A stretch of 64,000 nucleotides of DNA from Pneumocystis sp. 'macacae' (Eukaryota; Ascomycota; Pneumocystomycetes; Pneumocystales; Pneumocystaceae): contig CM030723.1 in NCBI GenBank assembly GCA_018127085.1, positions 497,249 through 561,248 of the forward strand, given 5' to 3'. The position numbers and the translations under genes are program-made. Positions 1 to 11,807 of the stretch are shown here, piece by piece. The first letter of the stretch is position 1. The number at the start of each line of letters is the position of its first letter. Under the pieces are notes generated by a model. It was given only the letters and a program-made list of their open reading frames with translations. It did not search any database and had not been told where the DNA came from.

Positions 1-1594
1 CTAACACATCTATAATAATAAATTTATAATATCAAATAATTCAATAAATACCATTAGTACTATTAATATTAGCCATGAGACTTTGAAGACATAACTCTGA
101 AATAAAATAGTGATTAATTGCACAATATCCAATAGATTTTATTGCATTAGATACTATATTTAGATCCGAGCTTTTTGTATACCACTAGGAAAATTAAATT
201 TAACAAGAAAATATTTAAAGAAATACCGTAAGTTCTTTTAAAATGTCTATTACATTTTCTTTTGTTGCAATTAGAGAAAGAATTTCAAATTTTAATTTCC
301 ATATCTTTTCTGAATCAGATGGATAAATAAAAAAATGTTTATAAAATAAAGAAAAAATAGTCTATGAAATATCAGTTTGAATACTTAAAATGTTAATATT
401 ACAGGATATTTAATAGAAATTGCTACAATATTAGTTAATGCAATATATTGAATATTCGGTGTTTCTTTTAATAATCGAATTAATGGTTTCACAAGTTCAT
501 GTAGTTTTGTTAAAGGCCCAATATGATATAATATTTTACAAACTGCCATTACAACCTAAAATAGAATTAATTAATATAAAAAATATCTTATAATATATTA
601 CCGAACTATTTCTACTTTTAAGTAATGGAGTAACACTTGTTAAAAGCAAATTAAGATCCTCATTAAGAGCATTGTTTCTTACTTTTGATGTTTTTTGATC
701 CGATTCTTCGCTAAAACAAAATGTTTCTTCATTTAAATCATGATGGTCATAATATACTGTATTATTTGGCATTAAAAAACATTTCCGAGCATAAACTAAA
801 AGAATATTTAATACGACTGTTTGATCCCATTCATTTAATTCATGAAGAGTTCTACAAATCCTACGATAATGTGGATGTATAAGGTCCAATCTTTCAGGAC
901 ATATTTCTTGAAAAGTAAAAAGAGCAGAGCCAAGTACTATATGAGATTTGTCATTGAAAAGAAATGAAAGATATTCTATTAATGTAGAAATAGAAGAAGG
1001 ATCCAATCTATTTAATGAACATAAAAACCTAAATATAAATTTTTAATTCACCTGTAGCATTTTATCATAGAAATTGCTGCAGATTTCCTTACATAAAATG
1101 ACATATCCATAATGCAACGCTTTATTTCTAATAAAATTATTTTTAAAATAGCAGGTACTCGAATTCCTGATAAAACTCTAATTGACATTCCTCTAAGAAG
1201 AGGATTTTTGTGTTTTAATCCTTTTTGAATTGTATTAATAGAAAGAAGAGCTAAGTTAGGATCATATTCTGCATAGCGTGTTATATAAATATAAATAAGT
1301 TTTTGTATTTCTAAATCAGAAAATGCAATGTTTTTAATAATAGATAAAAAATATTCTGATACATCTATTCCATGTGACATTAACTATTATTTATAAGATC
1401 ATGTTTATTAAAAATAATAAAAATACGTAAATAATTTTTTTTACTCCAACTACCCTTTCTTTCTTACATTCAGAATTCAAAAGCTTATTAATTTCATTAG
1501 ATGTCAATTCATTTTCCTTGGAATAGATGGATGGTAGTGCCATTAAAGAAGATTCTTGGAAATTATTTGCAAAATTAATTACTTCTTGAAGCAT
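1..1594 (-). CDS. apl6: AP-3 adaptor complex beta subunit (beta adaptin), 3' end cut by window edge
   Basis: Large subunit of the AP-3 coat, which sorts cargo from Golgi/endosome to the vacuole. The spliced product reads as the N-terminal adaptin HEAT-repeat trunk. Diagnostic stretches are 'DMSFYVRKSAAISMIKCYR', 'CPERLDLIHPHYRRIC', 'RNSSVVMAVCKILYHI' and 'IQYIALTNIVAISI', which follow the AP-3 beta family in order. I reconstruct seven exons on the minus strand: 1427-1594, 1052-1383, 602-1007, 403-555, 227-361, 52-184 and 1-9. They are separated by GT..AG introns of 41-46 nt whose phases all agree. The start is the first ATG at 1594. The C-terminal hinge and ear lie beyond the left edge. AP-3 beta is favoured over AP-1/2 beta because of the spaced 'CPERLDLIHPHYRRIC' motif and the overall pattern. 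The gene assignment is firm. Confidence 0.9.
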
Positions 1595-1810
1595 TATCTC
1601 AATTATAAAATCTTAAACATGGAAAAAAGATTATAAAAATCCCAAATAATACATCGAGTAAATTTACTTTTTAGTGATTTTGGTTTAAATTTACGAAAAA
1701 TTCAAGAATTTATTTTTTTTTAAAAATATAATTATTATGGAATTTTTTAAAAATTTTAAAAAGTATATTTGCTGTTATATGTATTCATGCATTAATGTTA
1801 TATATGTATA

Positions 1811-2916
1811 TTAAAAATCTACTAAGCTAGATGTATCAGTTTTATTTACTGTGTAAAATTCTTTTTCATCAACAGGAGGTAGTGACCATAGTTCAATTGA
1901 AAATTTTTTGCGACTAATTTTGAATGCCAGATCATTACCATGATTAAATGAATTCTGAGAAAATGGTAGTTTATGTAGCTTTAGAAGACCTTGAAACCCA
2001 TCTGTAAAATTGCTATTTGAAAAGGGAATTAATTCAAGAACACCATCAGATAATAATTCCAAATAACGGATTATGCCTGTTTCTCGAGAATATAACTGTG
2101 TTGAAATACTTATCATGGCTACTAAACGATCAGAATATGTTCTTAAAAGTGCTCTTAATGTATGAAAAAATTCAAGTATATTTTTATGTTTTAAGGATTC
2201 AGAAGGATAAAGTATAGGTGAAAGAATATTTGGAATTACTAATCGTATTGTTTGGGGTGATTTTGAGGATAAAAGTTCAAGAATTTCCAATATAAATTCC
2301 TTATAGGGTTTAGATGATATAGGAAGAACTTTTGAGCATGTAATCGATGCAGTATGTGGTATCTTTAAGCGCTTTGAAAGATCAAAAGTATGACAATATG
2401 CTATATTCCTAGATTTATTAATACCTGGTCCTAGTTTATTATATTTAATAAAGGTATGTTTTCTTTTGTAAAAAAACCTCTATTTAGTTCAAAATTATCC
2501 TTAAAGTTTCCTAGATGGTGATATCTCCATGCTATTTTCATAATCTCATCAGATTTGTTTTTTTCATGATGTGTACCTAAATCTGCTTCCGGTAAATCTT
2601 GAAACCATGCTTTTGGAATGCCACCTGACCAAATTGCGTGTCCATGAATGATACCTTCTGCTGAAAAATAGCGTAATAAAGAGCTTGAAAAATCTGTTGT
2701 TCCTGTTTCTTCAATTAAAAAACACGTTCCTAATGGAAGACCTCCAAGACCAATAATCGAATCAAGAGATGAACAACCTGAGCTTGTAATATGTACTCCA
2801 TTAAGAGGCGACGGACATACTCCGCTGTCTAAAACTTTTTCTATGTTTAAAGAAGACTCTCCTGATACTTTTTGTACATTTTGTAATCCATGAGTAATTT
2901 TTCGTTTAAAAGACAT
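1811..2916 (-). CDS. elp4: Elongator complex protein 4
   Basis: Elp4 belongs to the RecA-like Elp456 hexamer of Elongator, which acts in wobble-uridine tRNA modification. The N-terminal half contains the family's degenerate P-loop region 'GLGGLPLGTCFLIEETGTTD' and then 'FSAEGIIHGHAI'. 'KIAWRYHHL' and 'CHTFDLSKRLK' follow, as in Elp4/PAXNEB. There are two exons, 2478-2916 and 1811-2430, joined over a 47-nt intron (2431-2477) with donor GTTTTT and acceptor ACTAG. The join gives '..NRGPGINKSRNIAYCHTFDL..' in phase. The product is about 352 aa, a usual size for a compact fungal Elp4. Without splicing the frame stops at 2431, so the break is an intron rather than damage. The neighbours are unrelated. 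Confidence 0.9.
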
Positions 2917-4031
2917 TTCTACGAAATAAAAATCATTAAATTTTAAACAAAAAACTATTGTTTGTTTTAAAAAATAATTTCATTTAAATTTATAATATTA
3001 TTTTTTAATTTAAGCCTAACTAAATTTTAATATTTAAAATTTTTAGATTTTAGTTGGTTAATTATTAAATTCATTTTTTAAATATATTAGAAGTGATTAT
3101 AAATATTTTAGTAATTTTTAAAATAATCAAGTTTAAATTAATTTATATAATTAAAATATTATAAAATTGAATGTATTAAATTTTAATATCAAATGTGAAA
3201 GTTAAAAAGATATGAAAAAGTATGGATAAAGTTATAAAATAATTATTTAAAAAGATATAAAATTAGAATTGTTAATTTAAATTTAATTAATCTGTTTTTT
3301 GCATTAGTTTTTATTTTAATAAGTTAATTTTTTTATAAAATTTTCAAGTAAAAACTGAAATTTGACTATAAAAAAATTAAAACATTTTAATAAATATAAT
3401 GAAGATATTATATTTTTGTTTTATGTTTATTTTTCATTCATATATTTTTTTTATTTATATAAAAATTTTAAATTTCTAATTATTTTTTAAAAGAATTAAA
3501 ATATATTTTAATATTTATATAAAAACATTTCTGTTAAAAAATATGTCTTGCTTTTTCTATTTTTTAAAATATTTTTATTTATATATATTTATAATATTTA
3601 ATATTTTTAAAAAAGATAACATTTTTTATCTAAATATGTTAAAGATAAAATCAGTTTTAATTTTTTTGTTATTTCGACTTTAATTATAATTAAGAGTAAT
3701 ATGAATTTTTAGAAAATAAATATAAATATAAATATAAATATAAATATATATATGTATATAGTACTATATACATATAATATAAAAATATTAATTTAAGACA
3801 CGTTTTTTATTTATTTATTATAACGTGTCATCGTCGTACCTTAGTTTTAAAATAACCAAAAGAATCTTAGAAAATATGAAATAGATAAAACTAGTTTTAT
3901 GATGATATTTGGACATTAGTAAGATATCAATGAGTTTATTTTATAAAGCGAATTTCCAAAAAAATAAATAATATAAGAGGTAATATTCAAAAATATCAAA
4001 TAAATCAGTATCCATTCATTTTTTACTTTCA
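2917..4031. other. AT-rich intergenic region, 1.1 kb
   Basis: No coding pattern is seen on either strand. It lies between two genes transcribed away from each other (elp4 on minus, the 281-aa gene on plus), so both promoters must be inside. A short AAATAT microsatellite occurs near 3714-3753. Confidence 0.7.
3714..3753. repeat. AAATAT microsatellite running into TA repeats
   Basis: Five to six tandem copies of a 6-nt AT-only unit, followed by alternating TA. This is simple-sequence DNA in the intergenic region upstream of the 281-aa gene. Confidence 0.8.
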
Positions 4032-4877
4032 ATGGATAAAAACAAGAAAGAACATTTCACACCTTCTCTTAATGTTTCTTATGAACAATTTGAGTCTTAC
4101 AGTGATTTTGGATCTTTATCGATCTATAGTTTGCAACCTACATCATCATGTCAAGCTTTACCATCATCTCCATCATGTGATATAAAGATTCGACTATCTG
4201 AATTAAGTACATATGTTCCTTCAAAAAAAATTAAACTTTTTCGAAAAATTCTTTTACTAATTCAACGGAAAAAGAATATATTTATATTTCGAAATGATTT
4301 ATTTTCTCGTTTTTATATATCAAAACTGATCTGGCAAACAATTAATATGCTATGTTTGTCTAGTGTTCATAAAAGTGATGTTTCTGATAGTTTTGATTGT
4401 TATAAAAAATTTCTAGAAGAAGAATATTGGCGTAGAATCTTTTTACAAGAAATTTTAATGTTAACTTTTTTTAATCAACCTATTAAACAGAAACAAATAT
4501 TAAGTAATACACAATCTGATTTATTTAATATTATTGAAAGTACTAATAATTTTGTTATTAAACCTAGTGTGTCAACATGTCCTATGACACCTGCATTACA
4601 ATCGTCATTTTCATCTATTACTTCTGCTTCTTTATCGTCTACAAATTATACATTATTTGCTTCCAGGCTATCTCCTCTGTTTTGTTGTATTAATCAATTA
4701 TCACCGGATGATTCTAAATATAGTCCTGAGAAAACATCAATTTTATATACTGGTGATGATAATTTAAATTCTAGTGCTTCATTTTCTTCGGATAACTACA
4801 AATTATGTCTTCATGATACTTACGTAAATAAGGACTTTTCTCCAAAAAAACAGAAAATGAAAATTAGAGTATTATAA
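4032..4877 (+). CDS. Unrecognised Ser-rich protein, 281 aa
   Basis: Single open frame starting at ATG 4032, which follows the sequence TTTCA. I do not recognise a family. The N-terminus is polar and Ser/Pro-rich ('SLQPTSSCQALPSSPSC'). A middle block (about residues 50-150) is basic and hydrophobic with predicted helical character ('KKIKLFRKILLLIQRKKN', 'FLEEEYWRRIFLQEILM'). The C-terminal half is again low-complexity Ser/Thr with several SP/TP sites ('CPMTPAL', 'RLSPLF', 'NQLSPDD', 'YSPEK', 'DFSPKK'), which is suggestive of a phosphorylated regulatory protein. There is no signal peptide or transmembrane segment. The clean 846-nt frame in such AT-rich DNA supports a real gene. Function is unknown. 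Confidence 0.7.
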   Translation: MDKNKKEHFTPSLNVSYEQFESYSDFGSLSIYSLQPTSSCQALPSSPSCDIKIRLSELSTYVPSKKIKLFRKILLLIQRKKNIFIFRNDLFSRFYISKLIWQTINMLCLSSVHKSDVSDSFDCYKKFLEEEYWRRIFLQEILMLTFFNQPIKQKQILSNTQSDLFNIIESTNNFVIKPSVSTCPMTPALQSSFSSITSASLSSTNYTLFASRLSPLFCCINQLSPDDSKYSPEKTSILYTGDDNLNSSASFSSDNYKLCLHDTYVNKDFSPKKQKMKIRVL

Positions 4878-5301
4878 TATTATAAAAATTGTTATAGGTT
4901 ATACACGAAATTCATCTAAATTGCCATATTTTAAAATAATGTTATTGTCTGGCAAATAAAAAAAACTAAACAAAGATAATACATAAATGAAAATATGTAT
5001 TCAAGTTTTGAAATTTTTCAAACTTAGTTTTTATTTGATTTTACTATGTTGTGAAAACTTATGAAAATTGTTAAAGTTTTGGTTTAGTTAGTATTTATAA
5101 AAATAAACATGAATACATAAAACTTTACTAATGCTATATCTTTCCCCCTTCCCTAAAGAAATAGTAAAAAATATGTAAAATAGAACATACGAGTATAAAA
5201 AATAAATATAGTATATAATAATATGATAATTAAAGATTTTTTACATTTTCTCTATATTTTAAAGAATTCACAGTGAATTTTAAATGTAAGAATTCATATA
5301 T
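4878..5301. other. Intergenic region between convergent genes
   Basis: 424 nt of AT-rich sequence with a short pyrimidine-rich patch near 5142-5155. No gene, RNA or repeat was recognised. Confidence 0.6.
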
Positions 5302-6254
5302 TTATCCTAATAGTATTATTAAAAACATAAGTATCAATGCAAATGCTATAATCCAAAAAATATTGCCTGTTATAATATTAAAATTAAATTATTTAATTTA
5401 AAAACTTTCCATTTTTTTTAATATTTTTAACAAATTTTTCAAGTCTTTTTTCGGATCTTTTCAATTTTCCTTGTGATTTGTCCACAAGTAATTCCATTTC
5501 TTCAAGAAATTCATTATGTAATTCTAACTCTGATTTCATTTGAATTGTTAATTCTTTTTGAGTGGATATAGAATCATACAGATTATTTAATGACAAATCT
5601 TGCTCTATTTATAATTAAATATCTATATATAAATGTCCTATTTAAAAAAACCGTTTATAATTTGTTGTTGTGTTTTGAGTATTTGTTTTTGATTTTCTTT
5701 GGAATTTTCTTTAAACATATTATTAAAAACTAGTGTTTTTTTTGAGTTTGAAGATTCAAAAAATTTATTTTTCCTATTTTTTTAAAAATAATAACTAATA
5801 ATTTTTGTCTTACTGTTTACATTCTTTTTCTTCTTTTTTTAAATCTACTATAAGCCCATAATCATTTGTACTTCCTGATTGTAATATTCCTTGTAACCTT
5901 TTATAATAATCTTGTATTCTAATTAAAATATATTCTTTTTGCTTTAATATTTCTATAGGTCTTGAATTTTCATTAAATAAAATATTTAAGCATTTATCAT
6001 AACAAACATGTTAATATTATTTCTGAAATCAGCTTGCTCCTGCTCTGCCTTATAAATTCCCTCTTTTATAGTTTTCATTGTTTTATTGATATATTGTTCA
6101 TCTTCTAATGATGTTTCAAGATTTAATGATTTAAGTTTATTTTTTTCTTAAAGCTTTAACTTAAATTTTAATTTAAGAATATAGAATGCAGACCTAAAAT
6201 TGAATAAAATGCAGACTCTAATAAAAAAATTAAATAAGAATATGTTGATGTCAT
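5302..6254 (-). CDS. Qc-SNARE, syntaxin-8/Syn8-like, multi-exon
   Basis: Endosomal or vacuolar fusion SNARE. The SNARE helix reads 'INEQDLSLNNLYDSISTQ' followed by 'KELTIQMKSELELHNEFLEE', with the Qc-type spacing and a central Gln in 'TIQMKSEL'. The upstream part is a helical N-terminal domain ('SLEDEQYINKTMKTIKEGIY', 'QKEYILIRIQDYYKRLQGIL'). Exons from the ATG at 6254 are joined by introns gtctgc..ttaag, gtttgt..attcaag, gtaaga..aatag and gtttttt..aaatag, all in phase. The last exon encodes a transmembrane anchor ('WIIAFALILMFLIILL') ending at stop 5302-5304. However, the donor next to 'NGK' (near 5405) is one base out of phase with it. Removing one A from an A8 run just upstream would fix the phase, so there is either a frameshift or an assembly error. 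Syntaxin-8 is my best family guess; a Tlg1-type is the alternative. Confidence 0.75.
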
Positions 6255-6399
6255 TTTTAATTTTTTTATCGTTAATATTTACTGCCTTAAATCAAGAAAT
6301 CAATGCTTTGATAATCAAAAATACGTAAGAAACTGTAGAGTATTTTTCGTATAAGTTTTTTTTATATTTACTTTTAAAATTATTGCATAAATATTAACA

Positions 6400-9300
6400 A
6401 TGAAAGAAAAAATTCAGCAATTAATTTCATTCTGTCAATCAACAGATGTTGATATTAGAAAAAATGCAGAAATGGAACTAGAGCAGTTAGAAGCTTTAGA
6501 GGGTTTGTATTTTACTTGACTACATGTGATTTTTTGACAGTTTTAATAGAATATCCTGTCTCTTTAGTTAAACTTGCTATTTTACCAACCATTGAAATTC
6601 ATATACGACAGGTATATATACGAAAAAAGTAATTTGTATTGCTTTATTTATTTGAAAAGGCATCGTTAATCATGCTTAAAAAATATGTATTGAGCCATTG
6701 GTCACTTGCTTTTGAAGAATTTCGTGGACCTGTTCCAAATCAATATATAAAAAATAAAATTAGAGCTGTATTATTAGATCTAATTTCATCTGATTCAAGC
6801 ATAGTTACGAATGCAGCAGTATGCATCTATATTTGTTTGCTGATTAGATTTGATTTTAAATAGGTTCATGTTGTTTCAAAAATAGCTAGTATTGATTGGC
6901 CAGATGAATGGCCAGAGTTATTTAATAATATTATGTCTAAGCTTTCTGAAAATTCAGAAAATCACATGAATGGTGGATTGAAAGTTTTAAAAGGTTTTTT
7001 TCTATTTTATATTATATTTATTAAATTTATATTGTTAGAATTAATTGATGACGCATTTACTAATGAGTATTTTTTTTCTATTTCTCCAACTCTAATAAAG
7101 CTTTTATATAATATATGTTCAAATGAGCAGGCAATATTAGTATTAATACTTTTATCTTTATTAAACTATCTTAGTATTCAACCAAAATTAGAATTCAATC
7201 TTTATCGGTTTTTAAATCTTGCATAGATTCATTGGAAATGATAAAAGAAACGAATTCGGAAGTTATTAATGTACTTGTTACTGAAGCTTTCGATTTATGG
7301 ATAAATTTATTTATTGTAATTATTTCTAAGAATATTATAACAACTTTGAATTGTGAATTTATACACTTTAAATTAAATATTATTAAGGTTATTTAGTAAT
7401 ATTGTTTTAAAAAAATTAATAAACTCCAAGGTTTTGCATAAAATTAGGCAAACATTTTTATCTCAATTGGTAAAACACCTTCCAAATATTTTTCAAATTT
7501 TATGGGCTGAGATTGAGCAATTAAAAGAGATGTATTCTGAATATTATATTTTAAATTCATATGAATCTGATCATGAAAATGACTCTGATGGTGATTCTAT
7601 AAGTTTATCTGCATTATTAGCAGAAGAATTTTTATTTACTCAAATTTCACTAAGAAATAAAATAATACAAAAAACTTTAGATTTGCTTAGTTGTTCAAAA
7701 GATTTATCTTTAAGGAAAATTATTAATTTATCTGTGTTTTATTCACAAATATCATTACCACAGGTTATATTTTAGAAATTTATTTATTTATTTATTATTT
7801 TTAGGAAAAAGAATTTATGAATGATTCTAACAGTTTTATTGAGGATGAATTAAATGAAAGTTCTAGATGCACTGTTCGTCAGGCTTCTGTAGACTTTATT
7901 GAGGTTTCAGAATTTTCAGTTTTGATTTATTTAAAAATTTATTCTAGGAACTTGCAAGTTATAGTTTAGTTTCAACTAAGAAAATTTTAATGGAAGAATT
8001 TGAATTAATAACTTCTGGTTTAGATTTTCAGTAAAATTATTTTTTTGTTTTTTAAATTTAAGTTATTTTTAGATGGAGATATAAGGAAGCTATATTGTTT
8101 GTAATTAGTAGAATATTAAAGAATTTTGATGTTTCAGAAAAGCGTAACATCACTGATCTTTCCATGTCTTATTATAATACGAAAAATTATCCAGGTATTT
8201 TTTAAACGTATAATTATACTCTAATCAGAAAAGATCTTTTAAGGGCACGTACCATTCTTCTACTTGGACAATTAACTGATATTTTGAATAATAATGAGTT
8301 GTCGAATTTATTTTCGGATTGCATTCTTATCGTATTTTCTGAATCTACTGGGGTAATTAAATTATCTGTATTTAAAACAATACAAAGGTAATTTGATTAT
8401 ATTGAAATTTTCTGTTATTTATTTAAAGATTATGTGTTTCTCTTCCTTCTGAATATTTAAAATCTTTTCAATTTAAAATGATTAATGTTATAGAATTTTA
8501 TATTCTTCAAGTTAATGGTGAATCATTAATACTATTGTTAGAGGTTTTATTTTCTGTTATTAAAATCAATCGAGATATTGTATTCTATTCAGAATCAACA
8601 GTAATTTCTGTATTATTTAAAATTATTATGTGCAATTCAAATGATCCTTATCTAATTGGAATTATTCAAGATATATTTGAAGATTTAGCCGAAAATGTTT
8701 CGAATTTTTCATTATTTTGTGAAATTATTATTTTTCCATTGAAAGAGCTTTTATCTTCCAAAATATCTAATACTTTAGAAACACAGTTAGTTGAGGTTGT
8801 TATATATAGATATTTATTCACTTTTATATATAATTTTTATATAGGTTAGTTTTGATTTATTGTATTCGGTAATAAAAGGTGGGACAACACCTTTATCTAT
8901 AAAGTTCCTTGAGGAAATTATTCCTGGACTTATACATGTTATGAAGAACTGTGATAATAATGAAGTTTTACAGGCCAGTATTTTTATTTTTTGGACGAAA
9001 AGACTGATCTAAAAATAGTCTGCTGAAGAGGTATTAAGACAGATTATTCTCAAAGATTACACAAAGCTTGTTAACATGTCTGTTTTCGGAGTATCTTTTT
9101 GTTTTACTAATAAAGTTTAGAAAATATGAAACAGGAATATCTGTTTTTGATGAAATAATGAGTATTATAGGGATTTTGCTAGAAAGATCTGCCTCAGAAT
9201 CTGCAAACTTTTTTATTGGACCTCTTATAATAGCTATGATGTATAAGGTGAATTTCATTTTTTATGTGTAATTTTTGTTTATTTTTATAGGCTGGAGGAA

Positions 9301-10264
9301 ATTTTCAACATCATTTGCCATCCCTGTTAGAAACTATTGTTGCTCGTCTTACTTATTCCTCTTCTTCATGTTTTTGTCAAGTTAAAATGAATATAAAATT
9401 GATAACTTTATTTTTAATACATTTATATAGGAAATGTTATTAATATTTGCGCATTTACTTATTAATCAGGCGAAAGAAACTGTCGATTTTCTTTATATGA
9501 TAAAATTAAACGGAATTTCAGGTCTAGATATTTTATTAAAATCATGGTGCGAAAATATTGATATTATACATGGCTATAAAAACATTCGTCTAAGGTATTA
9601 AATTAGTATAGTAGTAAATATATTTATGATTAATTATAAGTAGTTCGGTTGCAATGGCAAACTTGTTTATGCTTCAGGATTCACGACTTTCCAATATTAT
9701 TGTAAAAGGAGATTTGATTATTAATAGGTCAGAAGAGATAATAACACGATCAAAAACTAAATTAAGTATTTTTATTTTGAGAAATAAATAAATAAATAAC
9801 TCTTTTAGATTCTGAAAAATATACTCTTATTTCATTTCCAATAAAAATAATAAAAATATTATTAAAGGAACTTTCAACTTTTATAAATATTAATAATAAA
9901 AAATCATCTGAATTTTTCAAGCCTAATTTCCTTAATCTGGAAGATGATTGGGAAGATTTATCTAGCCAAGATAGTTATACTGAAGAAGGAAAGAAATAAT
10001 ATATTTTTATAAGATTGAATTTAATATATATAGAAATTTCTACCATACTTGATTATAGTGATGATTCTATGGAAGACCCTTTAAAAGATTTAGATTTAGA
10101 GGTTTTGTTTTTTTATTGATTTATTTTATTTTAATTTTTTTAAGAAATTTTTTATTGATTTTTTTAGAAATGTTATATCCAATAATATCAATAATTTTAA
10201 AACTATAATACCTTATTTAACATCAGAAGAATGTTCTATTTTACATATAATTACTACTCTTTGA
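6400..10264 (+). CDS. kap114: Importin-9 / Kap114-type karyopherin beta, many exons
   Basis: Nuclear import receptor of the importin-beta superfamily; the yeast and human relatives carry TBP, histones and other nuclear cargo. Start ATG 6400 ('MKEKIQQLISFCQSTDVDIR'), then an importin N-terminal HEAT block: 'LKKYVLSHWSLAFEEFRGPV', 'IASIDWPDEWPELFNNIMSK', 'HMNGGLKVLKELIDD'. The DWP-EWP-LF and GGLKVL motifs follow importin-9. HEAT repeats continue through many short exons split by roughly 40-60-nt introns. Near the C-terminus is the family's acidic loop ('LEDDWEDLSSQD', then 'DDSMEDPLKDLDLE'), and the protein ends after 'YLTSEECSILHIITTL' at a TGA (10262-10264). Length (about 1,000 aa) fits the family. 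I did not fix every exon boundary. Separate open stretches at 6639, 6933, 7434 and 8478 are exons of this one gene. Confidence 0.87.
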
Positions 10265-10487
10265 TTTAGATATTATTTGTATTTATATTATTATATTACA
10301 TTATATTTTGTTTTATTTTAATAAATTATATTTTGTTTTATTTTAATAAATTATATTTAATTATATTTTAAATTGTTTTTATGAGTTAATTTTAAAAAAA
10401 AAATATATAGTTAAATATATAATTAAGAGCAAGTATAAATTTTATCAATTGTTAAGAAGTTTTAAATAAATAGGTATAGCATCGTTA

Positions 10488-11807
10488 ATGTTTCCTTTTT
10501 TTTATTTTTCTAAGAATTATAAACAATATAAAAAAAAGCAATCACAAGATAATAAATATTCACAGAAGTCATTATTAGGTTTTGGAAAAGCAATTGATGA
10601 ATCTAGAAAGTGCTTTAAACCTTCTCGTTCCTTAGCTATATATCACAAACACTGGCGACCAACTATATTAGGGTTTAAAAAATCTTCATTATTAAGATTT
10701 TCTACAAAATCATCTTCATACTCTTCAAAGTTTTTTGATAAAAATGATAAAGATTTAGATATAGATAGTGTTCTTAGAACTAAAACAATAACGTCTTTCG
10801 ATTCAAAATTATCAGAAAACATATATATTTCATCTCATACTGCTAAAGTAGATAGTTTTAAAATATTTAAATCAAAACCTCATTTATACTTAAAAGAGAA
10901 AGCTAATATTTTCGGAAATACATTTTCTGTTAATTCTGATTTAAAACGAAGTTCTTTAAACAGTTGTATCTCTAGTCTTGCTGATGAAATGAATAATACT
11001 GAAATTCGAATACTACTTGAGCGTGATCAGAAACGAAAAAAGAACAAAACATCTGAGAAAATACAATCAAGTGATTTTAGGCAAAAACATAGTTCAATTG
11101 TGGAGACATTAGATGATTTTTCATCTAATAGTATATCGTTAAATCAAGTATTGGATAAACAAATTAAAAACTATAATTTAGGGTTCAATGAACAAGGGAA
11201 TTTTGTTGATTTTCCATTAAAATATAACAATGATACTCATATTTTTAAGAATATTAATGATTCTCATATTTATTATTTTAAAAATATAGATCAGAATGCT
11301 ATACCTGCTAGCATTATGTTAAACAATAATCATAATAATTTACAGAAGACTAAAGAAGTGACTTTTCTTTTAGAAGAAGATAATTTTAATTCACAAATAA
11401 AAAACAAAGTAAATAATCAACAAGAGACTTCTTTTATTGATAAAAATATACAATCTTATTTACATGATCAAAATATTCAGGAAAATTCATTCGATTTTAA
11501 ACATCCAAAATTATTTTTATCAAATTATTTTGTTGAAAATAATTCTCAAAATGAAAACAAATTTATATCTCGCTCTTCATTAACATCTTTTTCTCAACCA
11601 TATATATTACAGCAAATATCACTTTTAGAATTGCATAAGGATTTGCAAAGATTATTAGAAAAAGACTCCGTTAATGAAAATCCTTTTTATGTGGCAAATA
11701 TTGATTTGAAAGCTGATAATACTGAAAGTTGTAATCTTCCTACAGTGTTTGATCCTCCATTTTCTATGATTTTATCTCCGTCAAAATTTAATTCTTCTGA
11801 TTTATAA
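10488..11807 (+). CDS. Unrecognised Asn/Ser/Lys-rich protein, 439 aa
   Basis: One uninterrupted frame from ATG 10488 to TAA 11805-11807, which is unusual here since most neighbours are split by introns. No domain recognised. Residues 1-70 are basic and aromatic ('KPSRSLAIYHKHWRPTILGF'), the most conserved-looking part. The middle is low-complexity and polar with short charged helices ('NTEIRILLERDQKRKKNK'). A helix near the C-terminus reads 'LLELHKDLQRLLEKD'. No signal peptide or transmembrane segment. The hydrophilic composition and lack of cysteines fit an intracellular, largely disordered protein. It could be a Pneumocystis-lineage gene or a diverged regulator. Function is unknown. Confidence 0.7.
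   Translation: MFPFFYFSKNYKQYKKKQSQDNKYSQKSLLGFGKAIDESRKCFKPSRSLAIYHKHWRPTILGFKKSSLLRFSTKSSSYSSKFFDKNDKDLDIDSVLRTKTITSFDSKLSENIYISSHTAKVDSFKIFKSKPHLYLKEKANIFGNTFSVNSDLKRSSLNSCISSLADEMNNTEIRILLERDQKRKKNKTSEKIQSSDFRQKHSSIVETLDDFSSNSISLNQVLDKQIKNYNLGFNEQGNFVDFPLKYNNDTHIFKNINDSHIYYFKNIDQNAIPASIMLNNNHNNLQKTKEVTFLLEEDNFNSQIKNKVNNQQETSFIDKNIQSYLHDQNIQENSFDFKHPKLFLSNYFVENNSQNENKFISRSSLTSFSQPYILQQISLLELHKDLQRLLEKDSVNENPFYVANIDLKADNTESCNLPTVFDPPFSMILSPSKFNSSDL

Noticed and set aside
2431..2477. Apparent stop in the middle of Elp4.
   Set aside because: A 47-nt GT..AG intron removes it and joins two in-phase halves of the family.
5990..6040. Apparent frameshift in the SNARE N-terminal domain.
   Set aside because: A gtttgt..attcaag intron of about 47 nt restores the frame exactly.
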